Origin: Odobenus rosmarus divergens
Lineage: Eukaryota > Chordata > Mammalia > Carnivora > Odobenidae
Reading direction: 5' to 3'
DNA length: 64,000 nt
NCBI RefSeq assembly: GCF_000321225.1
Contig: NW_004450481.1
Coordinates: forward strand, 495,001 to 559,000
Translations under genes and position numbers: made by a program
Part shown: positions 22,119 to 33,100 of the stretch, piece after piece
How positions within the stretch are numbered: the stretch's first letter is position 1
Layout of the letters: each line of letters begins with the position of its first letter
Notes under the pieces: generated by a model
The model's database searches: none
The model's input: the letters and a program-made list of their open reading frames with translations, nothing else
Told to the model about the DNA's origin: nothing

Positions 22119-22940
22119 TCAGATTTTTTTAAATTATAAAAATAATACAGTCTGGTTCTTAAAAATGCAAACTACAGAGAAATGCCTAAAGAGAAAAAGA
22201 GAGAGAGAGAGAGACTTACTTTCTCTCCCCTACAACCCACCATCCCAGAGGCAGCTGCTATGAACAGTCCTTTTATTCTGCACATATAAACACTCAGAAG
22301 GTGACAGCTGTGCTTGGCAATATGTCTTTTCTGCTTGCAGGTGAGTGTCTCTTTACTAACAAATTGTGCCTTTGGTTCTTCTTAAATGGCTGAATCTCAG
22401 AGTATTTGTTTGACTTTGAGCTTCTCAACCAAGATCTCATTGGCCCGGTTCCAATCAAGGACAGGAGGAATTCGACATTCCCCAGACTTCCTGGGACTTA
22501 AGCAAAATTGTGCTTTCATGGCATTTTCTAGGAGAGGGTCCAGAGCTTTTATTGAGGATGTTGCAGTGTGTGGTCTGTAACCCCCAAAAACTTACTGAAC
22601 CGGTGGGCAAAAATGAAGCCAACTGCCGATTTCCACTGGGACCATTCTGGACCCTCCTATAATTCGAAATACAGATGATACGGGACCTGGTTTCAAATAC
22701 CGCTCCAGTTACTACGCTGTTACTACACACAATTATTAGCAGCGTGGCCAGGGGCCTCAGCTTCCCCATCTGTAACTCAGGAATGATAACAGCAGACACA
22801 CCTAAGACTTGTGAGCTGGGCCAAGACCTGGGAGAGGCACTCACCTGGGGCAAAATACTTGCAGGGGCATCCAAAACATCAGTGATGACCAGATAAATAT
22901 TTGTTTCCTATTGGAATCCATTTTTTTAAAAAAAATACAA
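22119..22940. other. Intergenic, no recognised gene
   Basis: A short (GA)n run lies near 22198-22214. The remainder holds no element that I can name. Small ORFs here lack coding character. Confidence 0.45.
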
Positions 22941-22954
22941 AATACAAAATAAAT

Positions 22955-23850
22955 AAATCCATTTTTAAAATTAAGGTAAAATTCATATAACATAAAATAA
23001 ATAATTGTAGGGATGCCTCGCTGGCTCAGAGGGTGGAGCAGGCGACTCTTGAGCTCGGGAGTGTTCAAGCCCCACATTGGGTGTAGAGATTACTTAACAA
23101 TAAAATCTTTGAAAAAATTAAAAATAAAATCTTAAAATAAATAAACAAATTTAAAGTGCACAACTGGGTGGCATTTCGTACATTCACAGCCATCACCTCT
23201 GTCTAGTTCCAGAACATTTCCATGGCCCTGGAGGATACCCCATCTCCATGAGCTGTCACTCCCCCAGCCCCTGGCAACCACCAATCTGCTTTCTGTGTTT
23301 ACGGATTTGCCCATTCTCGACGTTCCAAATCAATGGCATCGTACACTCTGTGGCCCTTTGTGACTGGCTTCTCTCACTCAGTGCAATGTCTTCTAGGTTC
23401 TTGCCACATTGTAGCATATGTCAGCACTCCCTTCCTTTCTATGGCTGGGTAACATTTCATCATATGGACTGATCCCATTTTGTTTATCCATTTACCAGGA
23501 CATTTGGGCTGTTTCCACGTCTGGCTTTTTTGGTTAGTGCTGCTCTGAACACCCTTGTACAGGATTTGTTTGAACACCTGTTTTCAGTTCTCTTGGGTAG
23601 ATAGCTAGGAATGGAATTTCCACATCGTATGGTAATTCTATGTTTCACTTTCCAAGGAACCGCCAAGCTGTTTTCCATAACCAGCGCACCACTTTACGTT
23701 CCCACCAGCGGTTGCATGAGGGTGCCAATTCCTCCACATCCTTGCCAATAATTATCTTCTACTTTTTTGATTATAGGTGTCCCAGTAGGTGAGAGATACT
23801 ATCTCGCTGTGGTTTTGATTTACAGGTACATAATACCTTAAAGTAATATT
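22955..23850 (-). mobile_element. L1 3'-end, antisense, with a short SINE inside
   Basis: 'attcatataacataaaataa', 'cctctgtctagttccagaac', 'ttgtgactggcttctctcac', 'tttgtttatccatttaccag' and 'ccgccaagctgttttccata' in antisense L1 order. A short SINE at 23009-23112 interrupts it. Confidence 0.88.
23009..23112 (+). mobile_element. Short, older CAN-SINE
   Basis: A tRNA-like head ('ctcgctggctcagagggtgg') and 'tgttcaagccccacattggg' are followed by an A-rich tail. The CT-rich body is missing. Confidence 0.8.
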
Positions 23851-23914
23851 TTCTAAAAAACCAAAATCCACATCAAAAAAAAAAATCTGTGCCTGAACAA
23901 AACATGAAAATCTT

Positions 23915-24103
23915 TTTTTAAAAAGATTTTATTTATTTATTTGACAGAGAGAGACACAACAAGAGAGGAAACACAAGCGGGGGGGCGGGGAGAAGCCGGC
24001 TTCCCACCGAGCAGGGAGCCCGATGTGGGGCTCGATCCCAGGATCCTGAGATCATGACCTGAGCCGAAGGCAGACGCTTAACGACTGAGCCACCCAGGCG
24101 CCC
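23915..24103 (-). mobile_element. CAN-SINE, antisense
   Basis: Complete copy. 'aaaacatgaaaatctt' flanks it as a 16-base duplication. Confidence 0.92.
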
Positions 24104-24635
24104 CAAAACATGAAAATCTTAATGAAAACGGAATCCAACCCTGCATGTGTATACTCACCTCACTTGCCTCACTGTATTTAAGATTGTGATAGTTCATTCA
24201 CTGTGGATTTCTCTGCGTTGATTTTAATTTTTCTAAATATTGTCTTAAAATATTACACGTTTATCACCATAAAAATGACAAAATATTATTTATTTTTATT
24301 GCTGGGGTTTTTTTGTGTGTGTTTGCCCTCCCCCCAAAATGTAGCACCCCGGGCCACCCAGCTCCTCTCCTTGCCTCTCCCCCTCTGCCCCGCGCACAAG
24401 AGGTTTCTGTCCATTCACGCGGCAGCTCCCACGCTGACCTCCAGGGGACGCCGCTTCCCCGCTCATCCTCAGCCCAGGCACGTCCTTCCAGGCAGGGGGT
24501 TTGATTTAGGTCATTAACATCTCTCTGCCCGGATTCCTCTTCTGTAAGATGGGAATGATAGGCAGAGAAGATGTGGAAATCCCTTCGCCTAGGGCTCAGC
24601 CCCTACCCAACACATAATGACCATTGTAACTATCC
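24104..24635. other. Intergenic, no recognised gene
   Basis: Unassigned sequence. A MIR-like trace lies near 24505-24560. Confidence 0.4.
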
Positions 24636-24639
24636 CCTA

Positions 24640-24960
24640 AGAGCAGGGTTGGAAGAATATATTACACTTTTACTGCAGAGAATTTGAAACACCGAAGTAG
24701 GCAGAATGGTATAATGAACAGCCAGCTCCAGCTCCCACTACTATCACCCCCTGGCCAACCCTACCCCATCCACCCTGCCATCTGGGATTAGTATTCCAAA
24801 ACAAATCCCAGTCATTCTAGAAATCTTACTATTCTATAAATATTTTATTATGCATCTCAAAAAGATAAAGACACTCTTTAAAAAAAAGCAAAAACCTTTC
24901 CACGATACCATCATCACATTTTAAAAACTTTGCCAAGAATTCTCTAATCCCTACAGATTC
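24640..24960 (-). mobile_element. L1M-type fragment, antisense
   Basis: 'cagaatggtataatgaacag', 'ccaaaacaaatcccagtcat', 'tatgcatctcaaaaagataa' and 'cacgataccatcatcacatt' match a common ancient L1 region in antisense. Confidence 0.6.
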
Positions 24961-25059
24961 CTATGTAGCTGACAAATGTTGGGTTTTGAGGCTCAGCGCT
25001 CTCATTCCCTTGCCAACGGAGCTTGGGCAAATTGCTGAATTTCTCTGAAGCTTATTTTC

Positions 25060-25174
25060 TTTCTTTCTTTTTTTTATTTTTAAATCATCTCTAAACCCAA
25101 CGTGGGGCTTGAGCTCACAACCCTGAGGTCAAGCATCCCATGCTCTACTGACTGAGCCACCCAGGCACCCCCCA
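25060..25174 (-). mobile_element. Short CAN-SINE, antisense
   Basis: Short antisense copy with 'ctactgactgagccacccag'. A perfect 17-base duplication beginning 'ctctgaagcttattttc' lies at 25043-25059 and 25175-25191. Confidence 0.88.
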
Positions 25175-25342
25175 CTCTGAAGCTTATTTTCATCATTGGT
25201 AAACCAGGGAAGCAAAATGAAGCTCCCAGGTCACAGGGAGAATTAGAGACCGTATGTTATATTAGCACCTGAAACTAAGAATTCCTCATCATATAATGAC
25301 ATGGTGATGGTCACAGGAATATAGTTACATGATAGAGCCCTG

Positions 25343-25995
25343 ATTCTCAACCAGAGGGTGGAGGTGGGGATTCTGTTCCCCAGGGGACACGTGGCAATGT
25401 CAGGAGACATTTTTGGTTGTTGTGATCGGGAGAGGTGGTGCCACTTGCATCTAGTTGGTGGAGACCAGGGATGCTGCTCAGCATTCTACAGTGAACACTG
25501 TCATTTGCTACCTTCTCGGGAACTTCCCTGTATGTTATCTGAAACCAGCCCCCATACTGGGAGGGCAAGGAAAGACCAAAGAAAGTCAGGCCATTTCAGA
25601 TGGGTAGGTGGCAGGTTTGATAAGCAAGGGAACTTACTTACCAGGCTTGTCTTGATTGGCCACGGACAATTAGATCTCCACATCTACCAGCCAGAATCTT
25701 AGCATTTCTATAGGGGCCTCAACTGGATTCAGTCTCATACACAATCCAGATGGTCTTAACACCACATCACTATCTCAAGGCTGTGTCCTTTGGGAGCATC
25801 TAGCCCAGGGAGGCCAGTGGAGTGAACACTCCAAGGACAGGGGATGGGGAGGGCGAGCCTCTCATGCCCAGGTCCAGCTGGTGAGTCAAATCTGCAGTCA
25901 TGTGTTCTTGATGACCTCCTCCAACATGCACACCCCACCACAAAGAGTGCTCTGGCCCCAAATATTAGCAAGGCTGAGGTTGAGAAACCCTGCTC
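25343..25995 (-). mobile_element. MER20-like hAT MITE, antisense, interrupted
   Basis: 25343-25497 has 'gattctcaaccagagggtgg' and 'gagacatttttggttgttgt'. The other end appears at 25905-25995 ('gctgaggttgagaaaccctg'). About 400 bases of unassigned sequence separate them. Confidence 0.65.
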
Positions 25996-26084
25996 TGGAA
26001 ACTTAGACTTCATTTAACGCTTGCGGGGACATCGAGATTGGACGCTCTGATTCCTGACTCTGGGTGAGTCTGGAAATAATAGTA

Positions 26085-26260
26085 ATTAATCATGGCCAAC
26101 ATTTCACGGGCCCTTCGCATGCCCCAGGCGTGGCGTTGGGCTCACCCTGTAAGTGAATTTCATTGTCTCGCCAACTCTGGAGATCAGGAAGAAAACTTAA
26201 ACCCAGAGAGGTCAAGTGGCTGGTGCCAGGGGCCTCATCTATCTGGACTTCCATTTTTTT
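26085..26260 (-). mobile_element. MIR, antisense
   Basis: 'tgtaagtgaatttcattgtc' and 'aacccagagaggtcaagtgg' match antisense MIR. Confidence 0.6.
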
Positions 26261-26755
26261 CCATCAGTGGGACAGGATCATAATATCTGCCTCTCAGGCA
26301 CACTGCCTATGCGGGATGCCAACCATCTGGCACCTCACGGACCCTTAACAAATGGGCTCCTCTATGATGAGTGTATTAGCCCGGCACACAACGGTTAACC
26401 ATCGAGTCTGGCTAAGTGCCCAGCTAAGCCAGGGCCCGGGAACCACACAATTTCTTTCATTTTCCCGGTTGCCGGGCGAATTGGCAGGGAGAGACCTGGG
26501 AAGTACCTAAGACAAAAGTTTCTAGGATTGCCGGGGGCCTGGTTTCTGGGCACCGCTGCACCCAGAAAACTCTCTTCTCCAGCCTACTTCCCCAGAGGAT
26601 TTTAAGTTGGCCCTTCTACCACAGAAAGGAGGGAGAGGGAGGCCAAAGTCCCCAAGAAACACCAGAAGGCAGGCCCTGCAAGGGACCTCTGTCCTTCCTG
26701 GGGAAATCCAGTCTTGTTTAGTTGCCTGCGGTGACAAATAGGAGTCAAGGAAGAT
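26260..26755. other. Intergenic, no recognised feature
   Basis: No gene or named repeat seen. Confidence 0.4.
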
Positions 26756-26759
26756 GGAC

Positions 26760-27080
26760 AGTTGTGGATGAGCCCGTTGATGGGACGATTATTTAGTGAG
26801 CACCTACTATGTGCCAAGCATGCCGCCCTTGGCGGACAAAGTCCTTGCACTCATAGAACTCATGTTCTTGTGGAGAGACAAGCAGTAAAGAAGCAAGAAG
26901 AAACGTATCAGCTGGTGGTGAGTACCATGCAGAGAATTAAAACAGGGTGATGGCATTGGGAGTGACTCGGGGGTAGGGGGTGGTCATTGAGCAATGGGAC
27001 AGTCAGGAAGAGCCTCTTAGGAAGCAGCATTTAAGCCGAGGTGTGGATGACATGAAAGGGTTCAGGATGTGGAGAAGAAG
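26760..27080 (+). mobile_element. L2-like LINE fragment
   Basis: 'gagcacctactatgtgccaa', 'ctcatagaactcatgttctt' and 'cattgagcaatgggacagtc' fit L2 sequence. Confidence 0.6.
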
Positions 27081-27224
27081 GGGGCAGACCAGCACTCACT
27101 CCCCAACCCTACCCTACCCTTCCAGGCTAGTGAAAAAGTTCTCACTCTGATCCTCAGTTTTCCTCATCTGTAAAATGGTGACAGTCAATTATGGTACAAT
27201 ATTTTTCAGGTCTGTGCAGGAAAG

Positions 27225-27800
27225 TTTCATTTAACAGGCTGGGTTTTCCACACCCTGCACATGAAAGGTTTGGCCCTTGACCAGCTCCCGGGATGTGCCC
27301 TTCAAACTCTTGGAATGCCTTGCCTGATAGGAGCGTTGTTTGTGTACCTGGGGGCCTCGGAATATACCCAAAGAGTCTATGCTAACGATGTGATTTCTGG
27401 TGGGGACCTTGGGCCATGTGGTATCCACTCTGGAGGAGCTCTGGCGGGGGGGCTGGACTCTGAAGTCAGCTGTGTCTGTGTGACCAATGCCCAGGAAAAA
27501 CCTGGACACCAAGGCCCCGGTGAGCTTCCCTGGTCGGCAATCCTCCGAGCGTGTTGTCACACACCGTTGCTGTGAAAATCCAGTGCTGCCCGCACAACCC
27601 CGCTGGGAGGGGGCAACCAGAAGCCCAAGTCCCGGCGTCTGCCAAACACAGCCCTGCATGCCTCTTCCCTTGGCTGCCCTTCATCTCTGTCCTTTCACTG
27701 TAATGAACCTTCGCCATGAGAACCACTTTCCCGAATTCTCTGAGTCCTTCTAACGAATCCTCAAATCTGAGGGGGGCATCCTGGGGACCCCTGAAAGGCA
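27225..27800 (+). mobile_element. Probable old LTR-type repeat, unnamed
   Basis: The phrases 'gggagggggcaaccagaagc' and 'cctttcactgtaatgaacct' followed by 'gtccttctaacgaatcctca' recall an ancient dispersed LTR. I cannot name it. The ORFs over it show no protein family. Confidence 0.35.
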
Positions 27801-28535
27801 GACTCTTTTCCTGGGTGAATGAGGCAGGGAAGGGAAGTTGAGGCAGAGAAGGAAAAGGTATCAAGAACCTCAAGCTGTTTGGTTGAACTGATACCACCAT
27901 TTCTCAAGTGCCTGTATGTAAAGTGCGGACTTGGCATTCCCAACTCCCAAATGCCTCACTCACACGGGGGGTCATCGTGGGTATGTTTGGCATTCGTTCT
28001 GGTTTTCAGGCTCATCATGCTCCCTTATGTGCTGATCCTGAGGGGAGTGCCTTTCTCTCCTGGTCCTAGCCCATCCTTGAGTGGTTCTCACTGCCATCTC
28101 ACAGACGATGCGGCTGATGTCCCAGGAGAGGGGCCACTTGCTCAACTCCTCCAGGACAGCGATGGACGAGCCAGCATCCCAACCAGGCCCATGGACACCC
28201 AGGTATGCTTTCCTTCTGTCTGCGGTTTGTTACTGTGGGGAGGTGATCGGCAGGGCTCAGATCACCAGGGCATTTTCAGTAAGGTCAGATAATGAGAAGG
28301 TCTTTCCCTGATCAAAGAGGCCATGTTTTTGGTTAATTTTTCTCCCCCGGATTTATTGTCAGATAATGGGCGAATGTGTGAGTTTAAGGTAGCCAACATG
28401 CTGATTTGATGCACTTCTATCTTGCACCATGATTACCCCAGTGGCCTTAGCTAACACCTCCAACACACACCTCATTACTATTTCTTTTTCATGGTGAGAA
28501 CCTTTAAGATCTATGCTGTTAGCAACTTTCAGACA
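27801..28535. other. Intergenic, no recognised gene
   Basis: A 157-codon open frame (27819-28292) crosses this stretch, but its translation shows no known domain and runs across GC-rich noncoding sequence. I treat it as chance. Confidence 0.45.
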
Positions 28536-28539
28536 TAGA

Positions 28540-28810
28540 ATACAGTATTAACTGTGACCCCCACGCTGTGCATTAGATCCCTGGGTCGGTCTTATTCATC
28601 TTTTAACTGGAAGTTTGTAACCTTTGACTGACATCTCCCCATCTCCCCACCCCCTTTCCCCTGTAACCATCACTCTACTTTCTGTTTCTATGAGTTTGGC
28701 TTTTTTCAATTCCACGTAGAAGTGAGATCTTACAGTATTTGTCTTTCTCTGTCCCGCTTATTTCACCTAGCATAATGCCCTCCAGGTCTCTTCACGTTGT
28801 CACAAGTAGT
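28540..28810 (-). mobile_element. L1 3'-end fragment, antisense
   Basis: 'atttcacctagcataatgcc', 'ctttctgtttctatgagttt' and 'cctgtaaccatcactctact' in antisense L1 order. Confidence 0.8.
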
Positions 28811-28977
28811 GTTTTGGGATTATTTCAAAAAGCACGTCTCAGTTTGATATGGGTAGCTCCTGAACTGCCCCTGGAGACTTGCTAATCTCCCTTCTCATCC
28901 GAGAGAGCAGGCCACAGGCTCCATGCCTCCTGCAGGCAAGGAGATCTGGCTTGAGTTGCTTTAAAGCTGGTTCCTCA

Positions 28978-29172
28978 GTTTCTCAGCACTGCTGACATTC
29001 GGGAACAGATAATCCTCTCTGGTGGGGCCGCCTTGTGCATCATAGGGGGCTGAGCAGCATCCCCGGGCTCTACCCACTGGATTCCAGCAGCTCTCCCTCC
29101 CCCACGTCGTGACAACCAAAGTGTGCGAGGGTCCCCTGGGAAGCAGAATATGCCCCTGATGAGAACTGCTGG
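28978..29172 (+). mobile_element. MER20-like hAT MITE
   Basis: 'tttctcagcactgctgacat', 'gagcagcatccccgggctct', 'cgtcgtgacaaccaaagtgt' and 'ctgatgagaactgctgg'. Confidence 0.8.
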
Positions 29173-29189
29173 TTTAAAATGTACACATA

Positions 29190-29405
29190 GGGGCACCTGG
29201 GTGGCTCAGTTGGTTAAGCGACTGCCTTTGACTCAGGTCATGATCCTGGAGTCCCGGGATCAAGTCCCACATCAGGCTCCCTGCTCAGCAGGGAGGCTGC
29301 TTCTCCCTCTGACCCTACCCCCTCTCATGCGCGCTCTCTCTGTCATTCTCTCTTTCAAATAAATAAATAAGTAAAATCTTTTAAAAATAAATAAATAAAT
29401 AATTT
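29190..29405 (+). mobile_element. CAN-SINE
   Basis: Complete copy about 240 bases upstream of the NWD1 X-box. 'aaaatgtacacatag' upstream and 'aaaatgtacacgcag' downstream are the near-identical target duplication. Confidence 0.92.
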
Positions 29406-29648
29406 TAAAAATGTACACGCAGTGCCTGGACCACCTTTGGAGGGGACAGTGAGCAGAGCAAGAGGTGGGGGTTCCACTGTGTTTGTCCTTCTGGCCTGCC
29501 CCGCCAGGACTGGCATGACTCCCAGCATCTGACAGCTTCCCTCCGCGCACCTGGGCCCAGGCTCGAATTTCAGGGATCCCCAGGAGACCTAGGTATTCTA
29601 GAGGCTGGCTGGTCCCCAGGCCCCAACTCCGGGCTCCAGGAAACCATA

Positions 29649-29662
29649 GTTGCCATAGCAAC
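29649..29662 (+). promoter_or_regulatory. NWD1: X-box (RFX-type site) upstream of NWD1
   Basis: GTTGCCATAGCAAC fits the RFX X-box pattern GTNRCC-spacer-RGYAAC at every position with a 2-base spacer, and it is near-palindromic. It lies 336 bases upstream of the NWD1 ATG in non-repeat sequence. Binding is inferred. Confidence 0.6.
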
Positions 29663-29998
29663 TGCTAAGCTCTTGGGGTGAGGAGCTGGCTGGTTGAGGG
29701 GCAAAAGACTCCAGAGCCTGGAGGAACCAACATCCAGGGGCCTTGGCTGGGAGGCCACTGTCCAACATCCCCCCGTGAGTGCTTGCAGACCAAGCAGAGC
29801 AGTGGGGAGCAGTGGCTTCAGCTCCCCAGGGACGTTGGAGGTGGCGCGGACTCCAAGGCACCAAGGGGGTGAGATGGACGCCCCATTCCAGAAGGCTCTG
29901 CTTGGCTGCCCTCCCAGGAAGGCCACCTGGCTTCCGGCCTGAGGTCCCTGAGTCCCAGGCCCTATCCTGGGGAAGCGTCATCCAGGTGGACAGGCAGC
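29663..29998 (+). promoter_or_regulatory. NWD1: Probable NWD1 promoter/5'UTR region
   Basis: Non-repetitive GC-rich sequence precedes the NWD1 start. No TATA box or large CpG island is evident. A 22-codon upstream ORF starts at 29874 and stops at 29942, before the main ATG. A TGA in the NWD1 frame near 29870 shows that no longer in-frame N-terminus starts on this stretch. The transcription start site cannot be placed from sequence. Confidence 0.45.
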
Positions 29999-30116
29999 AT
30001 GAGCCTGGGCCCCCTCAGCCCGGGCACCCGCCGGCGGCTTCTCCAGGGTCAGGCAGGCCCCCTCCCAGCACCTCTGCCCAGCAGTGTGGCCATCTTCATC
30101 AGCTCCACAGTCTCGG
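29999..30116 (+). CDS. NWD1: NWD1 coding exon 1
   Basis: ATG has A at -3. It is 39 codons plus one base, ending at donor 'gtaagg' (30117). It encodes [20 protein letters not shown] and, near its end, [12 protein letters not shown], the first strand of the DUF4062-like fold, which continues directly into the next exon. Confidence 0.85.
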
Positions 30117-33100
30117 GTAAGGGGCAGGGCAGGGCTGGGGGGTTAGAGGCAAGCAGGTACTCTTGGGGAGTGGCGAGGTGGCCAGGGCATGGCTCATAGG
30201 GTCCCCTAGGAGACCTGGATAAGAACGCAGCCTGGCCAGTGACCCACATGGGAACTGGTGAGGGGGAACCTCCTAGACCCTCTGTTTCCTCCTTGATAAG
30301 TCAGGCTGAGAGCCTGACTGGATAGAGTTGCTGTGAGTGACAAATCATATTGCAACTAACATTTATGATGAATGCACTACAGGCCAGACTTTTAAAGAGT
30401 GTGAGAGCCGTTTCCCCCCACCCCTCAGACACCAGGCTTTGCATGACCTGACCCTCCTCATCTCCCATCTTGATCTCATGGGGTCCTCCCCTCACCCCCG
30501 TGCTGTGGTCACCCTGAGTTCCAGCAGGTCGTGGGACTCTTGAAGCCCCGGGCCCCATGACCGTTGGTTAGGGGTATGTGTATTTAATGTCTGGCTCCTC
30601 AGAGCAGGTGGCAAGCCCTGTGGGGGCAAGGACGGTAGTATGCTGGCAGGGTGTTTACTAGCCTGTCCCCCAAATCTAAACTAAACAAAACAAAACGAAA
30701 AACACCAAAACACCCGATTTGTACCGTCTGCCGATTTCCGTGGTGTAAATCCTTCCGCCAGGGTCAATTTCGAGCTGCCGATGGGACTCGCCCGAACACG
30801 CAGGCAGAGATGTGCAAGAATTCAACCTCCTCTAATACTTGCCATGAAACAAAATCAGCAGCCAGGATCAAACTCCAGAACAGAGCTCACAGTCAAATGT
30901 CATTAAATAATCACGAAGTGATGCGTTTTGCGCATTTGCCATCTCTGCCTTTTCCATTTTAAGTTCCCATGATTTAATTGTCCATAGTGGCTATGTGAAT
31001 TCACAAAATTCCTGAAGATTTAGCACTCGGCTCTTTCAAGCCAGTGAGGGCCGGCTCCAGCACACAGCATCATCCCCATGATGTCTTGTTTGCGGCCTCG
31101 CCCCAGTGGTTAAGCAAGGTTCTGAGCATAAAGCAACTTCCTAATAAATGCTTTATGGACGGATGTGAATAACCCGTGGAATGCATTAGGCATGGGAAGA
31201 GCGTGGGGTAGGAGGCACAGCCAAAACTGGAACCCAAGTCAGCTCCCGTCCCAGGGCCTGGATGGCTTCTTCGTGCCAACAGCTTTGGGAGTCCTTCCCT
31301 GAACCCTGGGATGACCTCCCCCTGACCAGGGGGAGAAGACAAACATTTCTTCCACGTCTATCTCATGCTAGGTGCTTTTACTTGTAAGATTCAGTAGCTC
31401 AACTAACACTTATTGAGCACTTGTGTTGAGTGCTAAGAATTTAGCCATGACCAAGACAAGCAGAAGTGTTTGACTTTGGGGAGCTTGCGGCCCTGCAAAG
31501 TAGAAGCATCACCCCCGTTTTACAGAGGGGGGAACCTGAGCATAGCCTGACCCTTGGCACTGGGCCACACAGTGAAGTCAGTGGTGCAGAAGGTCTTAGA
31601 ATCCAGGTTTACCCCGGGTAGGGCTGCCAGATTTAGCAAAAGCAAAAAACGAAACAAAAAACAAAACAGAACAGCAAAACCAGGACATCAGTTAAATTTG
31701 CATTTCAGATAAACAATGAATAATCCTTTAGTATAAGTATTTCCCAAATAGTACATGCATGACCCGGGACATACTTATGCTAAGAGATGAATTGTTGTTT
31801 ATCTGGAATGCAGATTCAACTGGGCTTATCAGATGTGCACATGCATCCAAATAGTGCACGGAACAGGATATACTTATGCTATCAAGTTTTTCATCGCTTA
31901 AAAATCTGAAGCACAAATGCAGCTGGGCATCCCGTACTTTATCTGGCAACCCTAAACTAGGCTAACCAACTATCCTGGTTAGCTGGGCCCAAGGGGTTTC
32001 CTGGGATGTGGGATTTTTAGCACTAATACCAGGAAAGTCCCTCTCAGGTTTACCTCTTGATTTTTTTTTTGTATCTTTTCATTTGCCCCACAGGGTCCCA
32101 GCCTTAGTGGGGACAAATGAGGCTAAAGGCAGAGCCGTGGGGGCAAGAAAGGGTTCTGGGATCTTCCAGCTAACATCCTCTATGCTGTTCCTTGCAGATA
32201 TGGATGCAGAGAGAGAAGCCCTGCAGAGCACGGCCTTCCCCGAAGTGCAAACCTTCTGCCAAAAGCATGGGCTGATGTTTGAGGTAATAGCTTCCTCCCT
32301 GCCTCGGTGTCCCCTGTCCTGAAATTAGAGACCAAGGGTTTGCCACCCACACTGTCACACGGGACCCTTGGCTCCGAGAGGCTCCGCACTGGTGATGCCC
32401 CGTGGAGATAAAAGTCCTCTAAAAAGGCAGAGGAAGGGATTATAGCTGCGGGCACTTCGGGGAGCCCAGGAGGTGTGGGAGTGCTGGGCGGGCCTCCTTG
32501 GGACCCTGCTCCTTGGGCATGCCACTTACCTGCCTTTCGTTGTTGGTTTGTCCTGCCCTCCTGGTCCTCCCCAGACTGGGGCAGCTTCAGGGGGAGTCTA
32601 AGAGGACTGTGGGGTGTTTGGGGTGTACACAGAAGTGGGAGGTGCCTTTTTCGGGAACACTAATGGTGTACCTGCTGGGCACAGTCGACAGCAGTCCCCA
32701 AACAGAGGCCCCTATGGCTCTCGCACCAATCCAGGCATAGGATGCTGCCCCCTGAACGTTTTGATGGGGAAACTGACAAAGCATCTTTGGAGTGTTGGCT
32801 TCAGTTGACCCTGACTCCTTGACCTGTGTGACAACGATCCACACGCTCAAAGGCCCCCTTGATTATAAGATGCATCGTAGTTTCTATATCACTAAGAAAG
32901 AAGCAGTGCTGGGACTTGGACTCCGCCTGCCATCGATCATCAGACTCTGAGCCATTCTGCCTGGCCCCCCTCAGGGAAGCAGGCGAAAGTGGACCGCAAG
33001 CGTGCGGTTGTCAAGGAGACCTTGCCAAGTCTGATTTTGGCCAAACTAACCACCCTCCTTTGCAAAGAAAGCTCTGGGAACAAGTATGGACATGTCCTCA

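Noticed and set aside
27819..28292. 157-codon open frame in the intergenic region
   Set aside because: No recognisable domain, no codon-usage support, and no flanking gene signals.
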